This document shows positions 1-5,871 of a DNA stretch of 12,089 bases, piece by piece. The notes under the pieces are model-generated. The model searched no databases. It was not told the origin of the DNA and saw only the letters and a program-made list of their open reading frames with translations. Position 1 is the first letter of the stretch. Each line of letters starts with the position of its first letter. Origin of the DNA: Vulcanimicrobiota bacterium (GTDB lineage Bacteria; Vulcanimicrobiota; Vulcanimicrobiia; Vulcanimicrobiales; Vulcanimicrobiaceae); assembly GCA_014304965.1 (NCBI GenBank), contig JACRTZ010000192.1:1-12089 (forward strand), given 5' to 3'. The position numbers were made by a program, and so were the translations under genes.

Positions 1-185
1 CAGCCGCCGGCGACCTGGAGTTCTTCCAAACCTACGAACCCGGCCCGTCGCACGTCGGCATCTATCTCGGTTCGGGCAAGTTCGTCCACGCCTCGAGCCA
101 CGGGGTGATGGTCAGCCACATGCGCGACAGTTATTGGGCCTCGCGGTACCTCGGCGCTAAGCGCGTGGTGCAAGCGAAGAGCTAG
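1..185 (+). CDS. NlpC/P60 family cell-wall peptidase, C-terminal fragment
   Basis: Only the last 60 codons are in the window (reading frame from base 3, TAG at 183-185). The visible part is the end of an NlpC/P60 domain, a papain-like cysteine peptidase that cuts peptide bonds in peptidoglycan stems, usually outside the cytoplasm. Diagnostic pieces are GDLEFF, the SHVGIYLG segment carrying the catalytic histidine (visible residue 17), the FVHAS segment with the third polar catalytic residue (His 29), and a typical YWASRYLGAKRV ending. The catalytic cysteine and any signal peptide or binding domains lie upstream of the window. The stop codon is inside the CTAG that flanks the inverted-repeat element downstream, so the coding sequence itself looks intact at this end. 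Family assignment is firm; the exact enzyme is unknown. Confidence 0.9.
   Translation, partial: AAGDLEFFQTYEPGPSHVGIYLGSGKFVHASSHGVMVSHMRDSYWASRYLGAKRVVQAKS
182..185. repeat. CTAG, left putative target-site duplication
   Basis: This CTAG contains the TAG stop codon of the NlpC/P60 gene and is repeated at 374-377 on the other side of the inverted-repeat element. Because CTAG is its own reverse complement, part of the repeat could instead be read as an extension of the terminal inverted repeat. The duplication reading is preferred because it matches the known IS5-type target. Confidence 0.5.
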
Positions 186-373
186 GGAGGCTCTGAAGAA
201 GTCGTCGCGCCGGTCGCACGATGCCGTGCCCAACAAGGGTTTAGTCGGCGGAACCGCGCCTGCGTCGTCGCCGGCTCAGTTAGGGAGCGCCCCGGCTCTG
301 CGCCCTCGCCGCCTCCTCGCATTCGCGACTCCGGCGACCAAACGACCGATGCGAGGACTTCTTCAGAGCCTTC
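186..373. mobile_element. 188-bp inverted-repeat element, IS5-like MITE candidate
   Basis: The ends are near-perfect inverted repeats: 186-203 reads GGAGGCTCTGAAGAAGTC and the reverse complement of 356-373 reads GAAGGCTCTGAAGAAGTC (17 of 18 match). The match continues inward to 216 and 343 with three more mismatches, about 27 of 31 in all. CTAG lies directly outside both ends (182-185 and 374-377), which looks like a 4-bp target duplication. IS5-group elements are known to favour YTAR targets such as CTAG and have ends of similar style, so I infer a non-autonomous relative. The interior has no credible gene and no transposase. As RNA, it would fold into a long imperfect stem with a loop of about 126 nt. 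Confidence 0.6.
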
Positions 374-377
374 CTAG
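374..377. repeat. CTAG, right putative target-site duplication
   Basis: Second copy of the CTAG at 182-185. Removing 186-377 would restore a simple gene end: the TAG stop, about 33 bases of spacer, then the intrinsic terminator at 411-435. Confidence 0.5.
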
Positions 378-410
378 CCCTCCCGCGATTGATTTCACGA
401 TCGGCTCGGG

Positions 411-435
411 GCCTCGCGGTAACGCGAGGCTTTTT
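411..435 (+). terminator. Intrinsic terminator with GTAA tetraloop
   Basis: An 8-bp perfect stem, GCCTCGCG (411-418) with CGCGAGGC (423-430), closes a GTAA loop of the stable GNRA class and is followed by TTTTT (431-435). This is a textbook rho-independent terminator for plus-strand transcription. It was probably the terminator of the NlpC/P60 gene before the inverted-repeat element separated them. It ends only 6 nt before the ATG at 442. Confidence 0.88.
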
Positions 436-441
436 GCTACC

Positions 442-943
442 ATGAGCGGGATGCTTGAGATACGAGCGGCGCGCGAAGACGACTTGCCCGCCATTTGTGC
501 GATTTACAACGAAGGCATCGAAGATCGCATCGCAACGTTGGACGAGGAAGCGAAGAGTCTCGACTGAGTTGCGCGCGCGTTTTTTCGGCGACCGGCGGGC
601 GCGATATGCGACCCTCGTCGCCGAGCGAGAGGGCGTCGCCCTGGGCTGGGCCGCGCTCAATCCATACTCGGCGCGGGCCGCCTACGATCGCGTGGGAGAT
701 CTCTCGATCTACGTTCTCCGAAGCGCGCGCGGCACGGGCGTCGGTTCGCGTCTCTTAGCGGCGCTCGAAGAATCGGCCCGGCGCAACGGGTTTCACAAGA
801 TCGTGCTGTTCACGTTTCCGTTCAATGCGCTCGCCCAAGGACTCTATGCCACGCGCGGATTCCGCGAGGTCGGCGTGTTCCGCGAGCAAGGTACGCTCGA
901 TGACCGGCCGGCGGACGTCATGGCGATGGAAAAGCTTCTTTAA
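442..943 (+). pseudogene. GNAT acetyltransferase (phosphinothricin acetyltransferase-like), +1 frameshift
   Basis: Two frames together encode one GNAT N-acetyltransferase of about 166 residues, near the usual length of the phosphinothricin/methionine-sulfoximine acetyltransferase branch, which moves an acetyl group from acetyl-CoA to a small amine. Frame one (442-564, 41 residues) gives the start LEIRAAREDDLPAICAIYNE and stops at TGA 565-567. The +1 frame resumes at 566 with ELRARFFGDRRARYATLVAER and carries the acetyl-CoA motif RGTGVG, then GLYATRGFREVG and the ending MAMEKLL. Dropping T565 joins the halves exactly where the family expects continuity. Either the gene is broken, or this is a read/assembly error; programmed shifting is less likely because Asp-tRNA would slip from GAC to ACT. 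The start could be 442 or 451; neither has a good Shine-Dalgarno site. The stop overlaps the convergent small gene within TTAA (940-943). Confidence 0.85.
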
Positions 944-1170
944 TCCTCGTCGATCGGTTGGACGCGCTTCATGCGCCCCCGTTGCGGCTTCTGCACGCCC
1001 GCGATCATCTCTAAGAAAACGGCGCTTTGCTGCAGCAACTCGCCCGCGCGAATGATGGCCGCGCCGAGTTCGCGGGCGCGATCGGCTGCCGATTCGACGC
1101 CTTCCGCAGCGCGTTTCACCGAGCGTTTTCGTGTTTTGTTCGCCTTTGAAATTGGTACTTGGCGCGGCAT
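940..1170 (-). CDS. Small basic hypothetical protein (76 aa)
   Basis: Start chosen at the ATG reading from 1170 because GGAGG stands 8 nt upstream on the minus strand; an in-frame start 18 codons earlier has no such site. The product is 76 residues. The first 20 are rich in Lys and Arg (SKANKTRKRSVKR) and look disordered. Residues about 21-56 form an alanine-rich predicted amphipathic helix (AAEGVESAADRARELGAAII...), and the tail is again basic before an acidic PIDED end. No membrane segment, signal peptide or metal motif is visible. I do not recognise the family. It could bind nucleic acid or a partner protein, but that is only suggested by charge. The gene converges on the acetyltransferase and diverges from the holin-X-like gene. 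Confidence 0.6.
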   Translation of the reverse strand: MPRQVPISKANKTRKRSVKRAAEGVESAADRARELGAAIIRAGELLQQSAVFLEMIAGVQKPQRGRMKRVQPIDED

Positions 1171-1283
1171 CGTGGCAACCTCCGTTCGTTGCCCCGAGCC
1201 GTTCCCACGCGACCGTACCGCCAAACCGCACGCGAGGCTCGTGCCGGTTCATTGTGCGGCTCGAAGGGTACGCTCACGCCGAT

Positions 1284-1700
1284 ATGGCGCAATCGAAAGC
1301 AAAATCCGCATCGCACGAGTCGTTCCCCGAAGCCCTTCGCGAACTCGCGGGTGAGTTGACCGTCTTACTGCGGCAAGACCTCGAAGACGCGCGTGCGGAG
1401 ATGGTCGAGAAAGCCAAAGCGGCCGGTATGGGCGCCGGTTTGCTCAGCGCCTCATTTCTGACCGGACTGCTCGCCCTGTTCTCGCTGACCGTGTTCGCGA
1501 TCGTCGCATTGTGGCTGGTCGTGAAGCTCTGGATTGCAGCCGCGATAGTCGCCGCGTTTTGGATCGTCGTCACCGCCGCCTTGGCGCTGGGCGGAAAACG
1601 CAAGTTCGAAGAAGCCGGGCCACCGGTCCCCGAGCGCGCCATTGCCCACGCAAAAGCCGACCTCCAGGCTGTACGAGAAGAGCTCGCCGAGCAAGAGTAG
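1284..1700 (+). CDS. Phage-holin-superfamily III / YqjE-like membrane protein
   Basis: A 138-residue protein matching the pattern of the actinobacterial holin-X family (PF07332; formerly linked to DUF1469/YqjE). Order of parts: a charged amphipathic N-terminal helix (PEALRELAGELTVLLRQDLEDARAEMVEKAKAAG, about residues 16-48), two hydrophobic segments (about 50-77 and 80-102) separated by a very short turn, then a cytoplasmic tail with the family-typical VPERAIAHAKADLQAVREEL. Despite the family name, most such proteins are chromosomal and not lytic; their role is unknown. No phage genes are nearby, so a lysis function is not supported. The ATG at 1284 is chosen because the charged helix begins just after it; a Shine-Dalgarno-like AAGGG is 15 nt upstream, which is far. 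A 7-bp hairpin follows the stop. Confidence 0.8.
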   Translation: MAQSKAKSASHESFPEALRELAGELTVLLRQDLEDARAEMVEKAKAAGMGAGLLSASFLTGLLALFSLTVFAIVALWLVVKLWIAAAIVAAFWIVVTAALALGGKRKFEEAGPPVPERAIAHAKADLQAVREELAEQE

Positions 1701-1719
1701 ACTTCGCTAAGACGAAGTC
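1700..1719 (+). terminator. Small hairpin after holin-X-like gene, no U-tract
   Basis: GACTTCG (1700-1706) pairs perfectly with CGAAGTC (1713-1719) around a 6-nt loop, starting on the last base of the stop codon. No T-run follows, so it is not a classical intrinsic terminator. It may protect the 3' end of the mRNA or act as a weak pause site. Confidence 0.35.
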
Positions 1720-1751
1720 CCAGCGCGCCGGCGAATCGAGCGAACGGTCGT

Positions 1752-1823
1752 TGGGGTGTCGCCAAGCGGTAAGGCAGCGGACTTTGAATCCGCCATTCGT
1801 TGGTTCGAATCCAGCCACCCCAG
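1752..1823 (+). tRNA. tRNA-Gln (anticodon UUG)
   Basis: A complete 72-nt cloverleaf. The acceptor stem TGGGGTG (1752-1758) pairs with CACCCCA (1816-1822) with discriminator G1823. The D arm has GCC/GGC pairing with an AAGCGGTAA loop. The anticodon stem GCGGA/TCCGC encloses the loop CTTTGAA, giving anticodon TTG at 1784-1786, which reads the Gln codon CAA. The T arm GTTGG/CCAGC holds the TTCGAAT loop. The 3' CCA is not encoded (CAT follows), so it must be added after transcription. It stands alone between a membrane-protein gene and the STAS gene. No integration scar or duplicated tRNA end is visible downstream. Confidence 0.96.
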
Positions 1824-1928
1824 CATTTCCAGCTCCAAAGAGGGGCCTGGTCGTCTCGCTGCGCGAGTTCTGCAGGATGAAGCGAGTCGGCAACGGGACG
1901 CCCGCCTGCTGCCGCGAAGGGGCTTGCC

Positions 1929-2297
1929 ATGCAAGATTCGTTGAGCATCGACCTTACGACGCTCGAGGATGGCCGCACGCAAGTTTTTGCGTTGCACGGC
2001 AGTCTCGACATCGCAACGTCGCCGAGTTTACGCGCCGCGTTGCTCGAAGCTGCCGAGGGTCCCGGTCAGATATTGGTCGTCGATCTCACGCAATTGGAGT
2101 TCTTGGATTCCACCGGGCTCGGCGCGCTTATTGGCGCGCACAGGCGGGCCACCGAACGAAACGGCGCCGTTCGTCTCGTCGTCAAGGAAGGGCAGATCCT
2201 TCGGCTCCTTCGGATTACCGGACTGCTGGACGTGCTGCAGGTTTATCCCTCGATGGATGACGCTCTCGCGGAAGGGGCGCGGCTCTCCGGCCTATAG
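1929..2297 (+). CDS. STAS-domain anti-sigma factor antagonist
   Basis: A 122-residue single-domain STAS protein of the SpoIIAA/RsbV type. Such proteins bind an anti-sigma kinase when unphosphorylated and so free a sigma factor; phosphorylation of one serine or threonine turns them off. The core reads QVFALHGSLDIATSPSLRAALLEA, then a beta-strand VVDLTQLEFLDSTGLGALIGAHRRA in which DSTGLG is the phosphorylation-site loop, and ends with LLRITGLLDVLQVYPSMDDAL, all normal for the family. The ATG at 1929 has AAGGGG 6-7 nt upstream. No partner kinase or sigma gene is in the window, so the target is unknown. The last 55 bp overlap the 3' end of the convergent glcF. Confidence 0.9.
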   Translation: MQDSLSIDLTTLEDGRTQVFALHGSLDIATSPSLRAALLEAAEGPGQILVVDLTQLEFLDSTGLGALIGAHRRATERNGAVRLVVKEGQILRLLRITGLLDVLQVYPSMDDALAEGARLSGL

Positions 2298-3604
2298 GCC
2301 GCGTACGCATCGTCGAGCAACTCGACGACGTGTTTGACTTCAACCGAGCGGCCGGCATCGCGTAGTCCGGCGGCCACTTGCAGCGCGCAACCGGGATTCG
2401 CGGTTGCGACGATATCGGGTGAAACGGCGAGCAAATGCTCCACTTTGCGGCGTTTCAGGCGCCCGGACATGTCGGGCTGCGTCACGTTGTAGATCCCCGC
2501 GCTGCCGCAGCAAATCGCATTCTCTTCGATCTCGCGGAGCACGACGCCCGGAATTTGCGCGAGCAAACGGCGGGGCGCGGACGCGATGCGTTGCGCGTGC
2601 AGCAAGTGACACGGATCTTGATACGCGACGACCGCATCGAGCCGCCCCAGCTCCGGCGAGATCCCGATCGCGTCGAGAAATTCGGTGACGTCGCGCACGC
2701 GCTCGGAAAATGCGGCCGCGCGGTCAGCCCATTGCGGATCTGCGGCGAACAGGACGCCGTACTCTTTGAGCGCGGAGCCGCAACCGGCAGCATTGACGAC
2801 GTACGCGTCCGCGCCGGACCGTTCGAAGGCGGCGATATTGCGTTTGGCGAGTTCGCGACCCATCTCCATTTCGCCGGCGTGGATGGCGATGGCGCCGCAG
2901 CACCCTTGGCCGGACGGCGCGACGACATCGCAGCCGGAGCGGTTGAGCACGCGCACCGTCGCGTCGTTGACCTCCGCAAAGGCGACCGTCATCACGCAAC
3001 CGGCATGTAAGAACGCCGTCGCCTTCGTCGAGCGCGCGTCTCCTCGCCACTGCTGATCGCGCGCCACGAAGAAGCGCCCCGACATGCGCGGCGCTTGCGC
3101 CTCGAGCGCCTCGAGCCGGAGAAGCCGCAAGAGGCCCGTTCCGCGCACGAATTTCTGCAAGCCGCTGCGCTGGTAGAAGCGTAAGAGCGCGGCCGCCGCG
3201 CGCATCGTACCGAGATTCGAAAACAATAGACCCAGCGTCAACGCGCGGACCGCGCGCTCGCCCGGCGAGCGGTGGACGCCCGTCACGCGCTCGACCTGGG
3301 TGCGCGCCGGTTCGAGCAGCTGGCCGTAGAGAACGCCCGAGGGACACACCGCTTCACACGCGCGGCAGTCCAAGCACTCGTGCATTTGATGAACGAATCC
3401 GGGGCTCGCGACGTCGAGGCGCCCTTCGTCTACGGCTTTTATCAAGGCGATGCGACCGCGCGGGCTCGACGTTTCGACCAGCGTCTCGAGGTACGTCGGG
3501 CAGGTCGGTAAGCACAAGCCGCAGCGGACGCATTGGTCGTAGACGCTCGCGGGCGGGACGTCGGGTGCGGTGAATCCGCGATGCGGCGATTCCGTAGGCA
3601 TCAT
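2243..3604 (-). CDS. glcF: Glycolate/2-hydroxyacid oxidase iron-sulfur subunit GlcF
   Basis: GlcF-type subunit carrying electrons from the flavoprotein GlcD towards the respiratory chain. With the ATG reading from 3604 it has 453 residues, in the family range. Two ferredoxin motifs hold [4Fe-4S] clusters: C25, C28, C31, C35 (QCVRCGLCLPTCP) and C77, C80, C83, C87 (ECLDCRACEAVCP). Two CCG domains follow, seen as GQGCCG with AAGCGSALKEYG, and DPCHLL with ICCGSAGIYN and NPGCALQ. The conserved core ends near VKHVVELLDDAYAAY; about 17 extra residues run into the STAS gene on the other strand. Starts at 3601 or 3631 are also possible, and none has a strong Shine-Dalgarno site; the one at 3631 would overlap the ATG of the divergent cytochrome gene. 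It follows glcD in direction but is separated from it by that opposite-strand gene. Confidence 0.92.
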   Translation of the reverse strand: MMPTESPHRGFTAPDVPPASVYDQCVRCGLCLPTCPTYLETLVETSSPRGRIALIKAVDEGRLDVASPGFVHQMHECLDCRACEAVCPSGVLYGQLLEPARTQVERVTGVHRSPGERAVRALTLGLLFSNLGTMRAAAALLRFYQRSGLQKFVRGTGLLRLLRLEALEAQAPRMSGRFFVARDQQWRGDARSTKATAFLHAGCVMTVAFAEVNDATVRVLNRSGCDVVAPSGQGCCGAIAIHAGEMEMGRELAKRNIAAFERSGADAYVVNAAGCGSALKEYGVLFAADPQWADRAAAFSERVRDVTEFLDAIGISPELGRLDAVVAYQDPCHLLHAQRIASAPRRLLAQIPGVVLREIEENAICCGSAGIYNVTQPDMSGRLKRRKVEHLLAVSPDIVATANPGCALQVAAGLRDAGRSVEVKHVVELLDDAYAAYRPESRAPSARASSIEG

Positions 3605-3629
3605 GCTTTCAGGCCAGAACGAGTTCGTC

Positions 3630-4019
3630 ATGCCTTTGCGCAGCCGCTTGCTCTTTCCGTTCGCCGCGCTCGTCGCGCTCGGGATTCCCGCCTTGGCCTC
3701 GGGCGATCCGGCGCCCGCGCCGGCCACGTCGCCGTCACCGGCGGCGGCCGGCAGCGCCGCGCCTTCCGGTAACCCGAGTCCCTCAGCGACCGTAACCCCG
3801 CCGCTTAGGGGCGATCCAACGCGCGGTAAGGGTTTGTTCGCCGACAATTGCGCGACGTGTCACGGCGACAAAGGCGAGGGCGGCTACGGGCCCTCGCTTA
3901 AAGGCGCGTCGTCGTCGTGGGTGGTGCAAAACGTCCGTCACCCAAGTCCCGGCATGCCGAAACTTCCACTAGGCGACCAAGAGGTTGCCGACATCGCTGC
4001 GTTTGTAAGCACGCTGTAG
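3630..4019 (+). CDS. Exported monohaem cytochrome c
   Basis: A 129-residue class I cytochrome c. Residues 1-25 form a clear Sec signal peptide (MPLRSR, a hydrophobic core, then ALASG), which decides the start at 3630 over an in-frame ATG at 3603. Residues 27-58 are a Pro/Ala/Ser linker. The haem domain begins near RGKGLFADNCATCHGD with the haem-binding CATCH (C74, C77, H78) and ends in HPSPGMPKLPLGDQEVADIAAFVSTL, where M109 is the likely sixth ligand. The domain is short and resembles cbb3 subunit III or soluble c-type carriers. It acts outside the cytoplasmic membrane, possibly tethered by the linker. The gene lies between glcD and glcF but on the opposite strand; an electron-acceptor role for GlcDF is attractive but not shown. 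The stop is 16 bp from the glcD stop. Confidence 0.88.
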   Translation: MPLRSRLLFPFAALVALGIPALASGDPAPAPATSPSPAAAGSAAPSGNPSPSATVTPPLRGDPTRGKGLFADNCATCHGDKGEGGYGPSLKGASSSWVVQNVRHPSPGMPKLPLGDQEVADIAAFVSTL

Positions 4020-4035
4020 GGCGCTCGCGGCGGAG

Positions 4036-5445
4036 CTACAGGCAGAAGGCGTCGGGGCCGCCGGGTTCGGGGAAGATCTTGCCGGGGTTCATGATACCGA
4101 GCGGATCAACCGCATCTTTGATCCGGCGCATGAGCGCGAGCGCGTCCGAGCCGACGTCGAGTTCCATAAATTGCTTTTTGAGCAGCCCGATGCCGTGCTC
4201 ACCCGAAAGCGTTCCGCCGAGCGCGACCGCCGCTTCGAAGATCTCGCGCGCGGCCGTTTTGACGCGGGCCATCTCCTCGGGATTGGCGCGGTCGCAGAGA
4301 ATGTTCGGATGGAGATTGCCGTCGCCGGCGTGACCGAAGATGGGAATCGTCAAGCGGTTCCGTTCGGCGATCTCGTTGACCGCGCGAATCATGTGCACGA
4401 TCTCCGATCGGGGCACCGAAATGTCTTCGCCTAATTTGTGCGGCCGTTGCCGCGCGAGCGCCGGAGAGATCGCGCGTCGGGCATTCCATAACGCTTCGCT
4501 TTCGGCGGCGTTCGCGGCGACCTGAACAGCCGTCGCACCGTGCGCACGCGCAATGCGCTCGATCTCGGCGAGGTCGCCGTCGAGCGACGGCTCGTGATTG
4601 CCGTCCACCGCAAACAGCAGCATCGCTTCGGACAGAAGCGGCAGGCCGGCGGGTTGCAGTTCTTCGACGCAGCGCATGGTCGTGCGATCCATCAACTCGA
4701 TCGAGGTCGGCAAGAGCCCGGCCGATCCGATTGCGACGACCGTCGCTGCGGCGTCTTCGATTCGCTCGAATGCGGCGCTCGCAGTTTTCAGAAAGCGCGG
4801 TTTCGGCAAGAGCCGCAGCGTGATCTCGGTGATCGTTCCGAGCGTCCCCTCGGCGCCGGTGAAGAGCGCGCGCAAATTGTACCCGGTGACGTTCTTGACC
4901 ATCTTGCCGCCGGTTCGAATGATCTCGCCTGCGGGCAACACGACCTCGAGGGCGGCGACGTAGTCGCCGGTCACGCCGTATTTGAGGCAGCGGGCGCCGC
5001 CGGCGTTCTCGGCGACGTTTCCGCCGATTGCCGACTGTTTGAGGCTCGAGGGGTCCGGCGGGTAGAAGAGGCCGCGCGCCTCGACCGCACGTTGCAAATC
5101 GGCGTTGACGACGCCGGGCTGCACGACAGCCGCCGCGTTGACTTCGTCGATCTCCAAAATGCGGTTCATGCGCATGATGCCGAGTACGAGGCTGCCTGCG
5201 AGCGGTACCGAGCCGCCAGATAGTCCGCTGCCCATCGCCCGCGGGGTAAGCGCGATGCGCTCACGCGTCGCGACGCGATGAATTGCGGCCACCTGCGCCG
5301 TCGTTTCCGGCAAGACGACGGCCAGCGGACGGCTCTGATACCAGGTCCCGTCGTAAGCATAGGCCAGAAGATCTTCGTCGGCGGTCAGGACGTGGCGTTC
5401 GCCGACGATGGACTGGAGTTCCGTAATGAGACCGCTGCGCTCCAC
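4036..5445 (-). CDS. glcD: FAD-linked glycolate/2-hydroxyacid oxidase subunit GlcD
   Basis: A 469-residue FAD-binding oxidoreductase of the GlcD/D-lactate dehydrogenase (PCMH) family, which oxidises a 2-hydroxyacid such as glycolate or D-lactate to the 2-oxoacid. The N-terminal FAD domain shows PLAVVLPETTAQVAAI, PRAMGSGLSGGSVP and the PPDPSSLKQSAIGGNVAENAGG stretch; KYGVTGDYV and GTLGTITEITLRLLPKP follow. The C-terminal FAD-oxidase domain has GHAGDGNLHPN and SGEHGIG (His 417), then DPLGIMNPGKIF. No ATG fits, so the GTG reading from 5445 was chosen: it gives the family length and has GGAAG 9 nt upstream. The open frame extends 123 codons further, but that part is only the shadow of the divergent SAF gene. 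No glcE-type third subunit is present. True substrate unknown. Confidence 0.93.
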   Translation of the reverse strand: MERSGLITELQSIVGERHVLTADEDLLAYAYDGTWYQSRPLAVVLPETTAQVAAIHRVATRERIALTPRAMGSGLSGGSVPLAGSLVLGIMRMNRILEIDEVNAAAVVQPGVVNADLQRAVEARGLFYPPDPSSLKQSAIGGNVAENAGGARCLKYGVTGDYVAALEVVLPAGEIIRTGGKMVKNVTGYNLRALFTGAEGTLGTITEITLRLLPKPRFLKTASAAFERIEDAAATVVAIGSAGLLPTSIELMDRTTMRCVEELQPAGLPLLSEAMLLFAVDGNHEPSLDGDLAEIERIARAHGATAVQVAANAAESEALWNARRAISPALARQRPHKLGEDISVPRSEIVHMIRAVNEIAERNRLTIPIFGHAGDGNLHPNILCDRANPEEMARVKTAAREIFEAAVALGGTLSGEHGIGLLKKQFMELDVGSDALALMRRIKDAVDPLGIMNPGKIFPEPGGPDAFCL

Positions 5446-5507
5446 CGGCGCTGACTTCCGGCCTTGCGCGCGCGCGCCTTCGCCCCGACGGCCCGGGCCG
5501 CGGTGAC

Positions 5508-5535
5508 GGGAACGCCACCCGGCCTGCGATAAGTT
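5508..5535 (+). promoter_or_regulatory. Possible ECF-sigma-type promoter before the UxaA pair
   Basis: GGGAAC (5508-5513) and GTT (5533-5535) are 19 nt apart, within the loose range of ECF-sigma promoters of the GGAAC/GTT kind. It lies 27 bp before the SAF-subunit ATG and in the only intergenic space (117 bp) between the divergent glcD and UxaA genes. Such short matches arise by chance in GC-rich DNA, so this is a weak call. Confidence 0.2.
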
Positions 5536-5562
5536 CAAGGACGTGAGAACTTCGAGCCCGCG

Positions 5563-5871
5563 ATGGCACTGAGCAAAGACGGAGCGGTCTTGCGCTTGTC
5601 GCCGCGCGACAATATCGCGGTCGCGCTCAAGCCGCTCGACGTTGCCGCGCCGATCGAGGTGGACGACGTCAGCGTGAGCGCGTCGCAAGCGATACCGATC
5701 GGCCACAAAGTCGCGCTCCTCGAAATTCGCCAAGGCGATCTGGTTCTCAAGTACGGCCAGACGATGGGGCGCGCTACCGTCGCGATCGCGCCGGGAGAAC
5801 ACGTCCACGTCCACAACGTGGAAGGGTTACGCGGGCGCGGCGACCTTGCCGCTGGAAAGGCAACCGCGTGA
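5563..5871 (+). CDS. UxaA-family dehydratase/lyase, small SAF-domain subunit (SuyA-like)
   Basis: A 102-residue stand-alone SAF domain, equal to the N-terminal domain of altronate/galactarate dehydratases or to the small subunit of two-part enzymes such as (2R)-sulfolactate sulfo-lyase SuyAB. Signs are the opening LRLSPRDNIAVALKPLD, the central IPIGHKVALLEIRQGDLVLKYGQTMGRA, and the ending VAIAPGEHVHVHNVEGLRGRGDL. SAF domains of this family help bind substrate or shape the active site, so this subunit should work with the product of the next gene. The ATG at 5563 has no strong Shine-Dalgarno site (weak GAG upstream), and no better start is in frame. Its TGA overlaps the GTG of the next gene by 4 nt, so the two are translationally coupled. 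It is divergent from glcD. Confidence 0.88.
   Translation: MALSKDGAVLRLSPRDNIAVALKPLDVAAPIEVDDVSVSASQAIPIGHKVALLEIRQGDLVLKYGQTMGRATVAIAPGEHVHVHNVEGLRGRGDLAAGKATA

Noticed and set aside
226..441. Open frame continuing upstream of the acetyltransferase ATG through the MITE and terminator
   Set aside because: The residues from 226 to 441 have low-complexity Ala/Pro/Arg composition and run through a transposon-like repeat and a terminator stem; the family homology begins only after 442.
1284..1700. Prophage lysis holin
   Set aside because: The holin name comes from the superfamily label; no endolysin, tail or packaging genes are nearby, and the family is mostly chromosomal with unknown role.
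1752..1928. tRNA-Gln as an integrative element attachment site
   Set aside because: No integrase is in the window and no repeat of the tRNA 3' end was seen downstream.
2435..3010. 191-residue plus-strand open frame over glcF, and similar long frames antisense to glcD
   Set aside because: These are mirror frames of high-GC coding DNA; the glcF and glcD strands carry all the conserved motifs.
3605..3847. 81-residue N-terminal extension of GlcF
   Set aside because: It is Gly/Ala-rich, lies antisense to the cytochrome c signal peptide and linker, and GlcF proteins start shortly before the first CxxCxxC motif.
5446..5814. 123-codon N-terminal extension of GlcD from an ATG at 5814
   Set aside because: It is Arg-rich with no family resemblance and lies antisense to the well-supported SAF-subunit gene; the GTG at 5445 gives the normal GlcD length with a Shine-Dalgarno site.
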